Shown: one piece after another, positions 1 to 10,385 of the stretch
Numbering within the stretch: the first letter of the stretch is position 1
Layout: each line of letters starts with the position of its first letter
NCBI GenBank assembly: GCA_946479015.1
Contig: CAMLEQ010000020.1
Span: forward strand, 1-19,968
Direction: 5' to 3'
DNA: 19,968 bases
DNA from: an uncultured Gemmatimonadota bacterium
GTDB lineage: Bacteria; Gemmatimonadota; Gemmatimonadetes; Gemmatimonadales; Gemmatimonadaceae
Translations under genes and position numbers: made by a program
The notes under the pieces: model-generated
Database searches by the model: none
What the model saw: the letters and a program-made list of their open reading frames with translations, nothing else
Told to the model about the DNA's origin: nothing

Positions 1-87
1 CCCTACTCTCGCTCTACCTCGCTCCTCTGCCCATCAGTTCCCCACACGCCACACGCGTTCCATGGTGGTCTAGCGACCAGGTCCTAG
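1..87. repeat. Right arm of palindromic 205-bp element, copy A (cut by window start)
   Basis: The 85-bp stretch 3-87 aligns without gaps to the right arms of the complete copies at 2932-3136 and 10949-11153. It has the invariant 18-mer CCCACACGCCACACGCGT at 41-58, 38 bp into the arm as in the other copies, and ends in GGTCCTAG. The loop and left arm should lie just upstream of the window. The stretch carries no coding signal, and it precedes the leader of the DUF5916 gene. Confidence 0.85.
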
Positions 88-116
88 GCCCCCCCTCCCC
101 CCCAGCCCCTAGCAGT

Positions 117-148
117 TCGCTGACAATCATCGCCGCTCGCTGACAATC
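117..148. repeat. Direct repeat of TCGCTGACAATC, 20-bp period
   Basis: TCGCTGACAATC occurs at 117-128 and again at 137-148. The starts are 20 bp apart, close to two helical turns. The pair lies about 100 bp upstream of the DUF5916 start codon in an otherwise C-rich leader. The spacing suits a tandem operator or promoter-proximal binding site, but no regulator can be named from the sequence. Confidence 0.5.
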
Positions 149-245
149 GCCGAACCTCCGCCCCACCTACGCCGCCCCGCGCGCTTCTAGCTTCGTCTCC
201 GGTCGCCAATGGCACCAGGCGTCACGCCGGCACTGGAGGGGGAGC

Positions 246-2924
246 ATGGTCGAGAGGTCCATCGCGCACGCGGGGCGCGCGTGCATCGCCTGCATCACGT
301 GCATCGCGCTCGCATCCCGCGCGGCGGTCGCGCAGGCCACGCCACCATCGCGTGCCGGCGCGGCGGAGCGGGTGATCGTGGCCGCATCGGCCACGGGCCC
401 GATCACCCTCGACGGACGGATCGACGAGCCGGCGTGGGCACACGCGGATGTCGCGGGCGACTTCGTGCAGCAGTATCCCACCCCGGATGCCGCTCCCACG
501 CAGCGCACGGAGGCGCGCGTCCTGTACGACCACGACGCGCTCTACGTCGCGATGCGGATGTTCGACTCGCACCCGGACTCCATCGCCGCCACGCTCGCGC
601 GCCGCGACTACACCGGCTACTCCGACTGGGCGCAGGTGGTGATCGACAGCTACCACGACCGGCGCACCGCCTTCCGCTTCGCCGTCAATCCCGCCGGCGT
701 GCGGAAGGATGTGTTCGAGTTCGACGACACCGACGAGGACGTGGGCTGGGATGCCGTCTGGGAGGCCGCGGCGCGCATCGACTCGCTCGGATGGACGGCG
801 GAGCTCCGCATCCCCCTCTCCCAGCTCCGCTACGGCGCGTCGAGCGGGGAGCAGACGTGGGGGATCGAGTTCATCCGCGACATCGCGCGCCGCGATGAGC
901 GCGACAACTGGGCGCCGATCCCCGCGGACTTCTCCGCGTTCGTCTCCCGCTTCGGCGCGCTGCGTGGACTCTCCGGCATGGGCGGCGCGCGCCGCGTCGA
1001 GCTCCAGCCGTACACGCTCGCCCGCGTCGCGCGCGCGCCGGGCTCTCCCGCCGATCCCTTCTGGTCGCGCAACGCGCTCTCCGGCGGCGTCGGCGCCGAC
1101 CTGAAGTACGGGATCACCTCCAACCTCACGCTCACCGCCACGATCAACCCGGACTTCGGGCAGGTGGAGGCCGATCCGTCGAAGGTGAACCTCTCCGCGT
1201 TCGAGCTGTTCCTCGACGAGCGGCGGCCGTTCTTCACCGAGGGGAGCGACATCTTCGGCTTCCCCATCGCCCTCGATTGGACGCTCCGCAACAACTACTT
1301 CGGCGACGACCGCCCCTTCTACTCGCGCCGCGTGGGGCGCGCGCCGGAGGGGAAGGTGCCTGACGATGCCGCCTTCCGCGACGTGCCGGAGGCCACCACG
1401 ATCCTCGGCGCGGCGAAGCTGTCGGGCAAGACGCGCGACGGGTGGTCGGTGGGCGTGCTCGACGCGGCATCCGCGCGGGAGACCGCGCGCTGGAGCGACG
1501 GCTCCGCCGTGCGCCGCCGGGAAGTGGAGCCGTTCGGCAACGTCGTGGTGGCGCGCCTCATCAAGGACTTCCGCGCGGGGAAGAGCGCGGTCGGCGGGAT
1601 CTTCACCGCGCTGAACCGCCACATCGATGCGCCGTCGCTCGACTTCCTCGGCCGCGCCGCGTACACCGCGGGGCTCGACCTCCGCCACCGTTTCGACAGG
1701 TCGTACGAGGCCGCGGCCGCGTTCCTCGCCAGCCACGTCGCAGGCGACACGGCGGCGATCGCGCGCCTCCAGTGCTCCTCCGCGCATTACTTTCAGCGGC
1801 CGGACGCGCGCAACTTCCGGTACGATCCCACCCGCACCTCGCTCGATGGCGTGGAGGCGCACGCGCGGCTGTCCAAGTACGCCGGCGCCTGGCGGTGGGG
1901 GATCGTGGGGCACGCCATCACCCCCGGGTTCGACGCGAACGACGCGGGATTCACGCGCGCCGCCGACTGGTTGATGCAGGTGGACTGGATCGGCTACGAG
2001 CACCTCGCCCCGGGACGCCACGTGCGCAGCTGGAATCTCTACGCGAACCAGCGCTCGGGGTGGAGCACGGGAGGGGAGCACCTCTCCACCGTGGTGTCGC
2101 TGAGCGGCGCGGTGGAGCTGAACGATCTCTGGGGCGGTGATGCGGGCTTCGACCAGGAGCTCCCCGCGCTCTCCACGTCCGTGCTCCGCGGCGGTCCGGC
2201 GATGCGCCTCCCCTCGCTCACCATGGCGTGGGCCGACCTCCACAGCGACGCACGGCGTCCGCTCTCGCTCCAGCTCTCGACGTCGGCGTGGCGCGAGGCC
2301 GAGTCCAGCGGGCGCGGCTGGAGCGTCTCGCCCACGTTCACCCTGCGCCCGAGCAGCCGCGTGGAGCTCACCGTGGGGCCCGCCCTGAACCGGAACGAGG
2401 ATGCGTGGCAGTACGTGGCCACGCCCACGGCGGCCGGCGCGCCGCGCTACATCTTCGGCCGCATCGCGCAGACGACGGCATCGCTCACCACGCGCGTGGA
2501 CTACACCTTCACGCCGCGCCTCTCCCTCCAGCTCTACGGCGCTCCCTTCGTGAGCGCCGGCCGCTTCTCGCGCTTCAGGATGGTCACCGACCCGCGCGCC
2601 CGCCGCTTCGCCGACCGCTTCCACACCTTCGGCGCGGGCGAGCTCTCTCGCGACGCCGCCACGCGCCGCTGGGCCGCCGACCTCGACGGCAACGGCGCCC
2701 CCGACCTCTCGTTCGCCGACCCCGACTTCAGCATCCGCCAGTTCCGCTCGAACGCCGTCCTCCGCTGGGAGTACCGCCCCGGCTCCACGCTCTACCTGGT
2801 CTGGACCCAGAGCCGCGACAGCACCGACGCCCTCGGCGCCTTCCACCCCGCCCACGACGCTGCCGCCCTCCTCGCGGCGAAAGCGACGAACGTGGTCACG
2901 GCAAAGATCTCCGTGTATTTCTAG
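246..2924 (+). CDS. DUF5916 outer-membrane protein with CBM9-like N-terminal domain
   Basis: The product is 892 residues. A signal peptide is likely at about residues 1-29 (hydrophobic, cysteine-rich, ending AVA-QA). Residues about 45-240 resemble the family 9 carbohydrate-binding fold (ITLDGRIDEPAW, ALYVAMRMFDS, WTAELRIPLSQLRYG). The rest matches DUF5916, including the hallmark run INPDFGQVEADPSKVNL followed by ERRPFFTEG. The C-terminal half has alternating polar/aromatic strands and ends TAKISVYF with a terminal Phe, as outer-membrane barrels do. A strong ribosome site (GGAGGGGGAG, 235-244) sits directly before ATG 246. The family is common in Bacteroidota and Gemmatimonadota beside surface nutrient systems. 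The substrate and any catalytic role are not established, so glycan or peptide handling at the outer membrane is inference. The stop codon is 7 bp from repeat copy B. Confidence 0.9.
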   Translation: MVERSIAHAGRACIACITCIALASRAAVAQATPPSRAGAAERVIVAASATGPITLDGRIDEPAWAHADVAGDFVQQYPTPDAAPTQRTEARVLYDHDALYVAMRMFDSHPDSIAATLARRDYTGYSDWAQVVIDSYHDRRTAFRFAVNPAGVRKDVFEFDDTDEDVGWDAVWEAAARIDSLGWTAELRIPLSQLRYGASSGEQTWGIEFIRDIARRDERDNWAPIPADFSAFVSRFGALRGLSGMGGARRVELQPYTLARVARAPGSPADPFWSRNALSGGVGADLKYGITSNLTLTATINPDFGQVEADPSKVNLSAFELFLDERRPFFTEGSDIFGFPIALDWTLRNNYFGDDRPFYSRRVGRAPEGKVPDDAAFRDVPEATTILGAAKLSGKTRDGWSVGVLDAASARETARWSDGSAVRRREVEPFGNVVVARLIKDFRAGKSAVGGIFTALNRHIDAPSLDFLGRAAYTAGLDLRHRFDRSYEAAAAFLASHVAGDTAAIARLQCSSAHYFQRPDARNFRYDPTRTSLDGVEAHARLSKYAGAWRWGIVGHAITPGFDANDAGFTRAADWLMQVDWIGYEHLAPGRHVRSWNLYANQRSGWSTGGEHLSTVVSLSGAVELNDLWGGDAGFDQELPALSTSVLRGGPAMRLPSLTMAWADLHSDARRPLSLQLSTSAWREAESSGRGWSVSPTFTLRPSSRVELTVGPALNRNEDAWQYVATPTAAGAPRYIFGRIAQTTASLTTRVDYTFTPRLSLQLYGAPFVSAGRFSRFRMVTDPRARRFADRFHTFGAGELSRDAATRRWAADLDGNGAPDLSFADPDFSIRQFRSNAVLRWEYRPGSTLYLVWTQSRDSTDALGAFHPAHDAAALLAAKATNVVTAKISVYF

Positions 2925-2931
2925 GGGACGG

Positions 2932-3136
2932 CTAGGACCTGGTGGCTGGACCACCATGGAACGCGTGTGGCGTGTGGGAGGCTGACGGATAGAGGGGCGA
3001 GGTAGGGCGCGTGTAGCGCGGGATGTAGAGAAAGTTCACCTACAGCCGAGCCTACTCTCGCTCTACCTATCTCCTCGTCCCGTCAGTTCCCCACACGCCA
3101 CACGCGTTGTTTGGTGGTCCAGCCACCAGGTCCTAG
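2932..3136. repeat. Palindromic 205-bp element, copy B
   Basis: This is a long imperfect inverted repeat with 85-bp left arm 2932-3016, 35-nt centre 3017-3051 and 85-bp right arm 3052-3136. Both ends are CTAG. The invariant 18-mer is at 3090-3107, and its reverse complement is at 2961-2978. The centre has a second small stem, TGTAG (3024-3028) with CTACA (3040-3044) around an 11-nt loop. The element begins 7 bp after the DUF5916 stop codon, so a transcript would fold into a stem of about 85 bp that could act as a terminator or RNA-processing signal. No open frame in it looks like a gene. A non-autonomous palindromic mobile repeat (MITE or REP-like) is the simplest reading, but no transposase was seen. 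Confidence 0.88.
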
Positions 3137-3172
3137 ATCCTAGGCCCCCGGCCCCCCATCATCCCTCTGTAT

Positions 3173-3197
3173 CCCCTGACCCCCACCCCCTGCCCCC
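3173..3197 (-). promoter_or_regulatory. Putative G-quadruplex on the template strand before the M16 start codon
   Basis: The plus strand reads C4-N3-C5-N1-C5-N2-C5 and runs directly into ATG 3198. The minus strand therefore has four G-runs with loops of 1-3 nt, a canonical quadruplex pattern. It lies on the template strand, where it might slow transcription. The tract takes the place where a ribosome-binding site would be expected. Confidence 0.45.
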
Positions 3198-5954
<2,757 letters not shown>

Positions 5955-5955
5955 C

Positions 5956-5982
5956 CGCCGGCCGTATCGGCGGCGGCCGGCG
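5956..5982 (+). promoter_or_regulatory. 9-bp inverted repeat between M16 and fusion genes
   Basis: CGCCGGCCG (5956-5964) is repeated inverted as CGGCCGGCG (5974-5982) around a 9-nt loop, starting 2 bp after the M16 stop codon. There is no T-run after it. It may damp transcription or translation of the downstream fusion gene, stabilise the upstream mRNA end, or have no function. Confidence 0.4.
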
Positions 5983-5996
5983 ATCGTCTCCCACAC

Positions 5997-8900
5997 ATGG
6001 CGCGTCTTCCCTCGCTCGGCGGCGTGTCCGCGCCGCCGAGCTACACCCCCGAATCGGACCGCACGGCACGCGAGGGCAGCGGCTCCGTCGCCGCTCCCCT
6101 CCCGTCAGGAGCGCGCCCCTGGGCCCGCGCATTGGCCGCGCTCGTGGCGCTCGTCGCATCGGTGGTGGTGGTGGCGGCCGCGTCGCACTTCAACCAGACG
6201 TTCGACGAGCCCGCGCACCTCGCGGCCGGGATGCAGTGGCTCGTGCAGGGGCGCTACGACATCGATCCGCAGCACCCGCCGCTGGCGCGCGTCGCGATGG
6301 CGCTCGGGCCGCGCCTGGCGGGCGCCACCACGCAGGCGGGGCGCAACATGTGGGAGGAGGGGAACGAGATCCTCCTGGCCGGCGGCCACTACGGGCGCAC
6401 CCTCACGCTCGCGCGCCTCGGGGTGCTCCCCTTCTTCCTGCTCCTCCTCGCCGGCGTTTGGACGTGGACGCGCTGGGCGAGTGGGGAGCGCGCGGCGGCG
6501 TTCGCCGTGGTGCTCGCCGCCGCCACGCCGCAACTGCTCGCGCACGCCGGCTTCGCCACCACCGACCTGCCGGTGGCCGGCACGCTCGTGTGGGCGCTCT
6601 ACGCGTTCGCGCGCTGGATCGAGCGCCCCCGCCCCGGCTGGAGGTGGAGCGTGTTGCTCGGGCTCGCCGGGGCCGCCGCCGCCACGAGCAAGCTGTCCGC
6701 GCTCCCGTATTTCGCGGCCGCCGCCGTGCTCATGGTCCTCGCGCGGTGGCTCGCGGGGACGGGCGACGGCGGGGACGTCGCGCACGAGCACGACACCGAT
6801 GCGCCCGCGACGCGACGGGTGCTCCCGCGACTCCCACGCATCGACCTCCGCGCGCTCGGCGGCCACGTGGCCCCCGGCGCCGCCGCCGCGGTCGTGGCCG
6901 CGCTCGCGATCTGGGGCGTGTATCGCTTCCACCTCGTCATCGCGCGCGGCGTGATCCCCGTCCCCGCCCCGGAGCTGCTCTCCGGGATCCGCCAGCTCGC
7001 GGAGCACAACCGGAACGGTCACCCGGCCTTCCTGCTCGGCGACGTGAGCGAGCGCGGATGGTGGTACTACTCGATCGTGGTGCTCGCGCTGAAGACGCCG
7101 CTCCCCCTCCTCTCCCTCGCCGTGGCGGCGGCCGCGTGGGCCGCGCGCGCGGCGCGACGCGGCGCGGGGTGGCGTCCTCTCGCGCCGCTCGCCGGCGTCG
7201 TCGGGGTGCTGCTCGTGGGAATGAGCGCGAACATCGACATCGGCGTGCGGCACCTGCTGCCGGTGTATCCGCTGATCGCCATCGCCGCGGCCGCCGCGGT
7301 GGCCGCGCTCTGGAACGCCGTCCCGCGCCGCGGCGCGACGCGCGCGGCGATCGTCGCCCTCGCCGCGTGGCAGGTCGTGGGAACCGCGCGCGACTACCCC
7401 GACTTTCTCGCGAGCTTCAACGCGCTGGCCGGAGGACGCCCCGCGCGCCTGCTCCTCGACAGCAACCTCGATTGGGGGCAGGATCTCCACCCCCTCGCCG
7501 ACACCCTCGCCGCGCGGCACGTCTCCGCGGTGACGCTCTTCTACTTCGGCACCACCCCCGTGGGCGCGATGCGGCTCGTCGACACCGTGCGCCTGGGCGG
7601 CCCCGCGCCGGCCACCGGCTGGGTGGCGGCGAGCCGCACGTACGTGGCGGGCGTCTACCTGCCGTGCTTCACCTGGCTCGCGCGACAGCGACCGGTGGCG
7701 CGCATCGGCCGCTCGATGCTGCTCTACCACATTCTCCCCGACAGCGCCCCGCGCCTGCCGGCAGGAACGCGCACGGTCATCGACGACGACGAGTCGTTCG
7801 GGCCCGTGCTCGGTCAGCAGCTCGTGCACGGCGGGCTGTGCGACGAGACGCGCGCCCTCGTCGGCGGTCCACGGGCGCTGCGCCCGCACGCCGCGCTGCT
7901 CGCCCGCGCGCGCGCCGCGCGCGCGTTCGGCGGGGAGGACGGCGACGAGGCGCGCGATGCATCCGTCGCCGCGCGCCCAGCGCCGCCACGCATCACCGAC
8001 CACGCGCTCCTCGCCGCCGCGCGCGGCACCGACTGGCTCACCTACGGGCACGACTGGTCCGGACGCCGCTACTCCGAGCTCGCGCGGATCGACACCGCCA
8101 CCGTGCGGCACCTCGGCGTCGCGTGGGTGCACCAGCTCGAGGGGCAGCCCGGGGGACAGGAGACCACACCCGTGGTCGCCGGCGGCGTGATGTACTACAC
8201 CGGGTCGTTCGGCAGCGTGGTGGCGGTGGACGCGCGCACCGGCGAGGAGATCTGGCGCTACCAGTGGAAGCTCCCCCCCGTGCCCACCTGCTGCGGCGCG
8301 AAGAACCGCGGCGTCGCCGTGTACGGCGACAAGGTGTACGTGGCCACGCTCGACGACCACCTGCTCGCGCTCGACGCGCGCACCGGGCGGCTCGCGTGGG
8401 ACGCGACCGTGATCGAGCCGGACGACGGCTACTCCATCACCATGGCGCCGCTCGCCGCCGACGGGAAGATCATCGTGGGCGCGAGCGGGAGCGAGTTCGC
8501 CATCCGCGGACTCGTCGATGCGTACGACGCCGCGACGGGGAAGCGGCTCTGGCGCTTCTGGACCGTCCCGTCACCGGTGGAGGGCGGATGGTGGGGGAAG
8601 TGGTCGCGCACCACGCCCGATGGCGACGTGCTCCCGCGCGACATCGAGCGCGAGAAGCGGGACAGCGCGCGGTGGGCGGACGCGTGGCGCACCGGCGGCG
8701 GGGGCGTGTGGAACACTCCCTCGTACGATCCCGAGCTGGGGCTCATCTACTTCGGCGTCGGCAATCCGGCGCCGAACATGGATGGCTCCGTGCGCCCGGG
8801 GGACAACCTGTACACGTCGTCCATCGTCGCGCTCGACGTGCGGACCGGGAAGATCCGCTGGTACTACCAGGAGGTGCCGCACGACGAGTGGGACTACGAC

Positions 8901-9566
8901 GCCACCAGCCCCACGCTCCTGCTCGACGTGACGGTGAACGGGGAGCGCGTGCCGGCCGTGGCGCAGGCGGGGAAGGTGGGGTGGGTGTACATCCTCGACC
9001 GGCGCACCGGGGCGCGCATCCGGCGCACCGACGAGTTCGTGCCGCACGAGAACACCTTCGCCGCGCCCACGCCGGACGGGGTGCGCATCATGCCGGGGAT
9101 GGGGGGCGGGAGCAACTTCGCCCCGGCGTCGTACTCGCCGAAGACGGGGCTCATGTACGTGTCGGGGATCGTGGAGCCGATCCTGTTCGTGCTCTCCCCG
9201 GAGCCGCTCGCGAAAGGAGTGAAGTGGCAGGGCGGGCGCCACGTCCCGCTCGGACCGGCGCACGGGACGTTCACCGCGATCGACGTGACCACGGGCGCGG
9301 TGGCGTGGCAGACGCAGACGAGCGAGCGGATGCTGGGTACCGGCTCGCTCGCCACCGCTGGAGGGCTCGTCTTCTACGGGGAGCAGCAGGGGGTGCTGCA
9401 CGCCGCCGATGCGCGCACGGGCGCGGTGCTCTGGAGCATGCGCGTCGGCGGGCAGGTGCGCGCGCCGCCGATCACCTATGCGGTGGACGGGCGGCAGTAC
9501 GTGGCGATCGCGACGAGCGGAGCGCTCTTCGCGTTCACGCTCCCCGAGGAGAGCGCGCGGCGCTGA
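5997..9566 (+). CDS. Fusion: GT39-type membrane glycosyltransferase + PQQ-dependent alcohol dehydrogenase domain
   Basis: The product is 1189 residues with two unrelated domains in one frame. Residues about 44-480 hold some ten hydrophobic segments with the GT39/ArnT-like signatures FDEPAHLAAG (D70, E71, likely the first-loop acidic catalytic site) and HPPL (93-96). A soluble part with LLLDSNLDWGQD (about 486-497) follows, as in lipid-carrier-dependent transferases. After an Ala/Arg-rich linker of about 60 residues, residues 679-1189 form an eight-bladed quinoprotein propeller: DWLTYG...GRRYS, vicinal cysteines C765-C766, WNTPSYDPELGLIYFGVGNPAP, and HDEWDYDA with catalytic-type D966. Metal-site residues E833, N923, D966 and D968 are all present. 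There is no CxxCH haem site and no signal peptide before the second domain, so the membrane domain must deliver it to the periplasm (inferred). Both halves are near full length, which argues against a decayed gene. Sugar acceptor and alcohol substrate are unknown. Confidence 0.9.
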   Translation: MARLPSLGGVSAPPSYTPESDRTAREGSGSVAAPLPSGARPWARALAALVALVASVVVVAAASHFNQTFDEPAHLAAGMQWLVQGRYDIDPQHPPLARVAMALGPRLAGATTQAGRNMWEEGNEILLAGGHYGRTLTLARLGVLPFFLLLLAGVWTWTRWASGERAAAFAVVLAAATPQLLAHAGFATTDLPVAGTLVWALYAFARWIERPRPGWRWSVLLGLAGAAAATSKLSALPYFAAAAVLMVLARWLAGTGDGGDVAHEHDTDAPATRRVLPRLPRIDLRALGGHVAPGAAAAVVAALAIWGVYRFHLVIARGVIPVPAPELLSGIRQLAEHNRNGHPAFLLGDVSERGWWYYSIVVLALKTPLPLLSLAVAAAAWAARAARRGAGWRPLAPLAGVVGVLLVGMSANIDIGVRHLLPVYPLIAIAAAAAVAALWNAVPRRGATRAAIVALAAWQVVGTARDYPDFLASFNALAGGRPARLLLDSNLDWGQDLHPLADTLAARHVSAVTLFYFGTTPVGAMRLVDTVRLGGPAPATGWVAASRTYVAGVYLPCFTWLARQRPVARIGRSMLLYHILPDSAPRLPAGTRTVIDDDESFGPVLGQQLVHGGLCDETRALVGGPRALRPHAALLARARAARAFGGEDGDEARDASVAARPAPPRITDHALLAAARGTDWLTYGHDWSGRRYSELARIDTATVRHLGVAWVHQLEGQPGGQETTPVVAGGVMYYTGSFGSVVAVDARTGEEIWRYQWKLPPVPTCCGAKNRGVAVYGDKVYVATLDDHLLALDARTGRLAWDATVIEPDDGYSITMAPLAADGKIIVGASGSEFAIRGLVDAYDAATGKRLWRFWTVPSPVEGGWWGKWSRTTPDGDVLPRDIEREKRDSARWADAWRTGGGGVWNTPSYDPELGLIYFGVGNPAPNMDGSVRPGDNLYTSSIVALDVRTGKIRWYYQEVPHDEWDYDATSPTLLLDVTVNGERVPAVAQAGKVGWVYILDRRTGARIRRTDEFVPHENTFAAPTPDGVRIMPGMGGGSNFAPASYSPKTGLMYVSGIVEPILFVLSPEPLAKGVKWQGGRHVPLGPAHGTFTAIDVTTGAVAWQTQTSERMLGTGSLATAGGLVFYGEQQGVLHAADARTGAVLWSMRVGGQVRAPPITYAVDGRQYVAIATSGALFAFTLPEESARR

Positions 9567-9579
9567 CGCCGCGCGCTCT
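9550..9579. terminator. 13-bp hairpin between convergent genes, overlapping the fusion gene stop codon
   Basis: AGAGCGCGCGGCG (9550-9562) pairs perfectly with 9567-9579 around a CTGA loop that contains the TGA stop codon of the fusion gene. Only two T residues follow, so it lacks a proper U-tract. Its place between the convergent fusion and minus-strand lipoprotein genes (9588-10196) suggests a bidirectional terminator. Confidence 0.65.
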
Positions 9580-9587
9580 TCGCATCA

Positions 9588-10196
9588 TCACCAGCCGCCG
9601 CGCGGCCCGCCGGGGAAGGTGGGGCGCCCCACCGGGATGGGGATCCGCGAGTTGATCGCGATGCCGCCGCGTCCCGGATGGATCTCGCAGTGATCGTCGT
9701 CGCCGATGCCGCCGCCGCGGAGGATGACGCCGATCACGGCGCCGATGCCGCCGCCAGGATGGTGGTCACCCTGCTGCGGGTCGCTCCCGTTGCCGGCGGG
9801 GTAGTTCACCGGATTCGGCATCGGCCTCGGCCCGGCGGTGGGCTCGGGAGCCGGCGTCACCGCGACCGTGGTGGGAGTGGGCGAGGGCTCCGGCGCCTCC
9901 GTCTTCACCGCCTGCACCGTCGGCCTGCGCGCGAGCGGCCTGGCGCGCGGCGCCGGATGGCGCTGCACCTTCGGCGGCGCCGCGTGCGGCGCGGGCGCGT
10001 TCCCCAGCTCGATGTTCGAGACCACCTGCTGCGGGCGGAACTGCGTGGACGCGAGGTCGGACGTCGGCGCCGCCGCGCGCGCGAGATCGCTTCGCAGGTC
10101 GTCGCTCAGCGCGGCACTCTGCGGCTGCTTCGCTTTGCCGCACGCGAGCGCCAGCAGTGTCATGGGCAGTACGACCGCGATCTTCTTCGTGCCCAT
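9588..10196 (-). CDS. Small proline/glycine-rich lipoprotein, function unknown
   Basis: The product is 202 residues. It starts MGTKKIAVVLPMTLLALAC, a lipoprotein signal peptide with a relaxed lipobox (ALAC) and lipidated Cys19. The start at 10196 was preferred over a longer upstream frame because GGAGGA (10201-10206, minus strand) lies 4 nt before it and the signal peptide begins there. The middle (about residues 70-140) is rich in Pro, Ala and Thr and likely extended, as a spacer through periplasm or peptidoglycan. The tail is Gly-rich (GGGIGAVIGVILRGGGIGDDD followed by HCEIH), and its acidic/His/Cys cluster could bind metal, which is speculation. It is transcribed divergently from the NTF2-like lipoprotein gene. 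I do not recognise a family. Confidence 0.75.
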   Translation of the reverse strand: MGTKKIAVVLPMTLLALACGKAKQPQSAALSDDLRSDLARAAAPTSDLASTQFRPQQVVSNIELGNAPAPHAAPPKVQRHPAPRARPLARRPTVQAVKTEAPEPSPTPTTVAVTPAPEPTAGPRPMPNPVNYPAGNGSDPQQGDHHPGGGIGAVIGVILRGGGIGDDDHCEIHPGRGGIAINSRIPIPVGRPTFPGGPRGGW

Positions 10197-10200
10197 AGAT

Positions 10201-10206
10201 CCTCCC
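10201..10206 (-). promoter_or_regulatory. Ribosome-binding site fixing the minus-strand lipoprotein start
   Basis: GGAGGA on the minus strand lies 4 nt upstream of ATG at 10196, within a longer purine run. It supports this start, at the beginning of a lipoprotein signal peptide, over a longer upstream extension with no such site. Confidence 0.7.
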
Positions 10207-10373
10207 CCGGGTCCGTCGATCCGGCCCCTCGGCCTCCTCGGCCCCCGCTCCGCGGCGGTGCCGGATTGGCATCGCTTTCGCTGGACGCGAGGCGGGCATG
10301 CACGCAACCGCATCTCCCGGACCATGCGTTGCCCGCGCGTACGCTACCGCTACTTCCACCCTCGTCTCTCTTC

Positions 10374-10378
10374 GAGGA
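10374..10378 (+). promoter_or_regulatory. Ribosome-binding site fixing the GTG start of the NTF2-like gene
   Basis: GAGGA lies 7 nt upstream of GTG 10386. No in-frame ATG is available near the signal peptide, and the frame upstream reads through non-coding sequence and the antisense of the divergent lipoprotein gene, so this site decides the start. Confidence 0.65.
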
Positions 10379-10385
10379 CGCCAGA

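Noticed and set aside
222..2957. Long minus-strand frame antisense to the DUF5916 gene
   Set aside because: Same compositional artefact, with no ribosome site or recognisable domain. Similar antisense frames at 3159-5996 and 6105-8360 were rejected for the same reason.
2932..3136. Intact insertion sequence
   Set aside because: The element has inverted arms but is only 205 bp and contains no open frame resembling a transposase.
8289..8294. Cytochrome c haem site in the quinoprotein domain
   Set aside because: The two cysteines are adjacent (C765-C766), the vicinal disulphide pattern of PQQ alcohol dehydrogenases. No CxxCH is present, so it is not a quinohaemoprotein.
10197..10325. 43-codon upstream extension of the minus-strand lipoprotein
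   Set aside because: It would bury the signal peptide; GGAGGA directly precedes the start at 10196.
9678..10385. Long N-terminal extension of the NTF2-like protein
   Set aside because: It runs antisense through the minus-strand lipoprotein gene. A lipoprotein signal peptide and a good ribosome site support GTG 10386.
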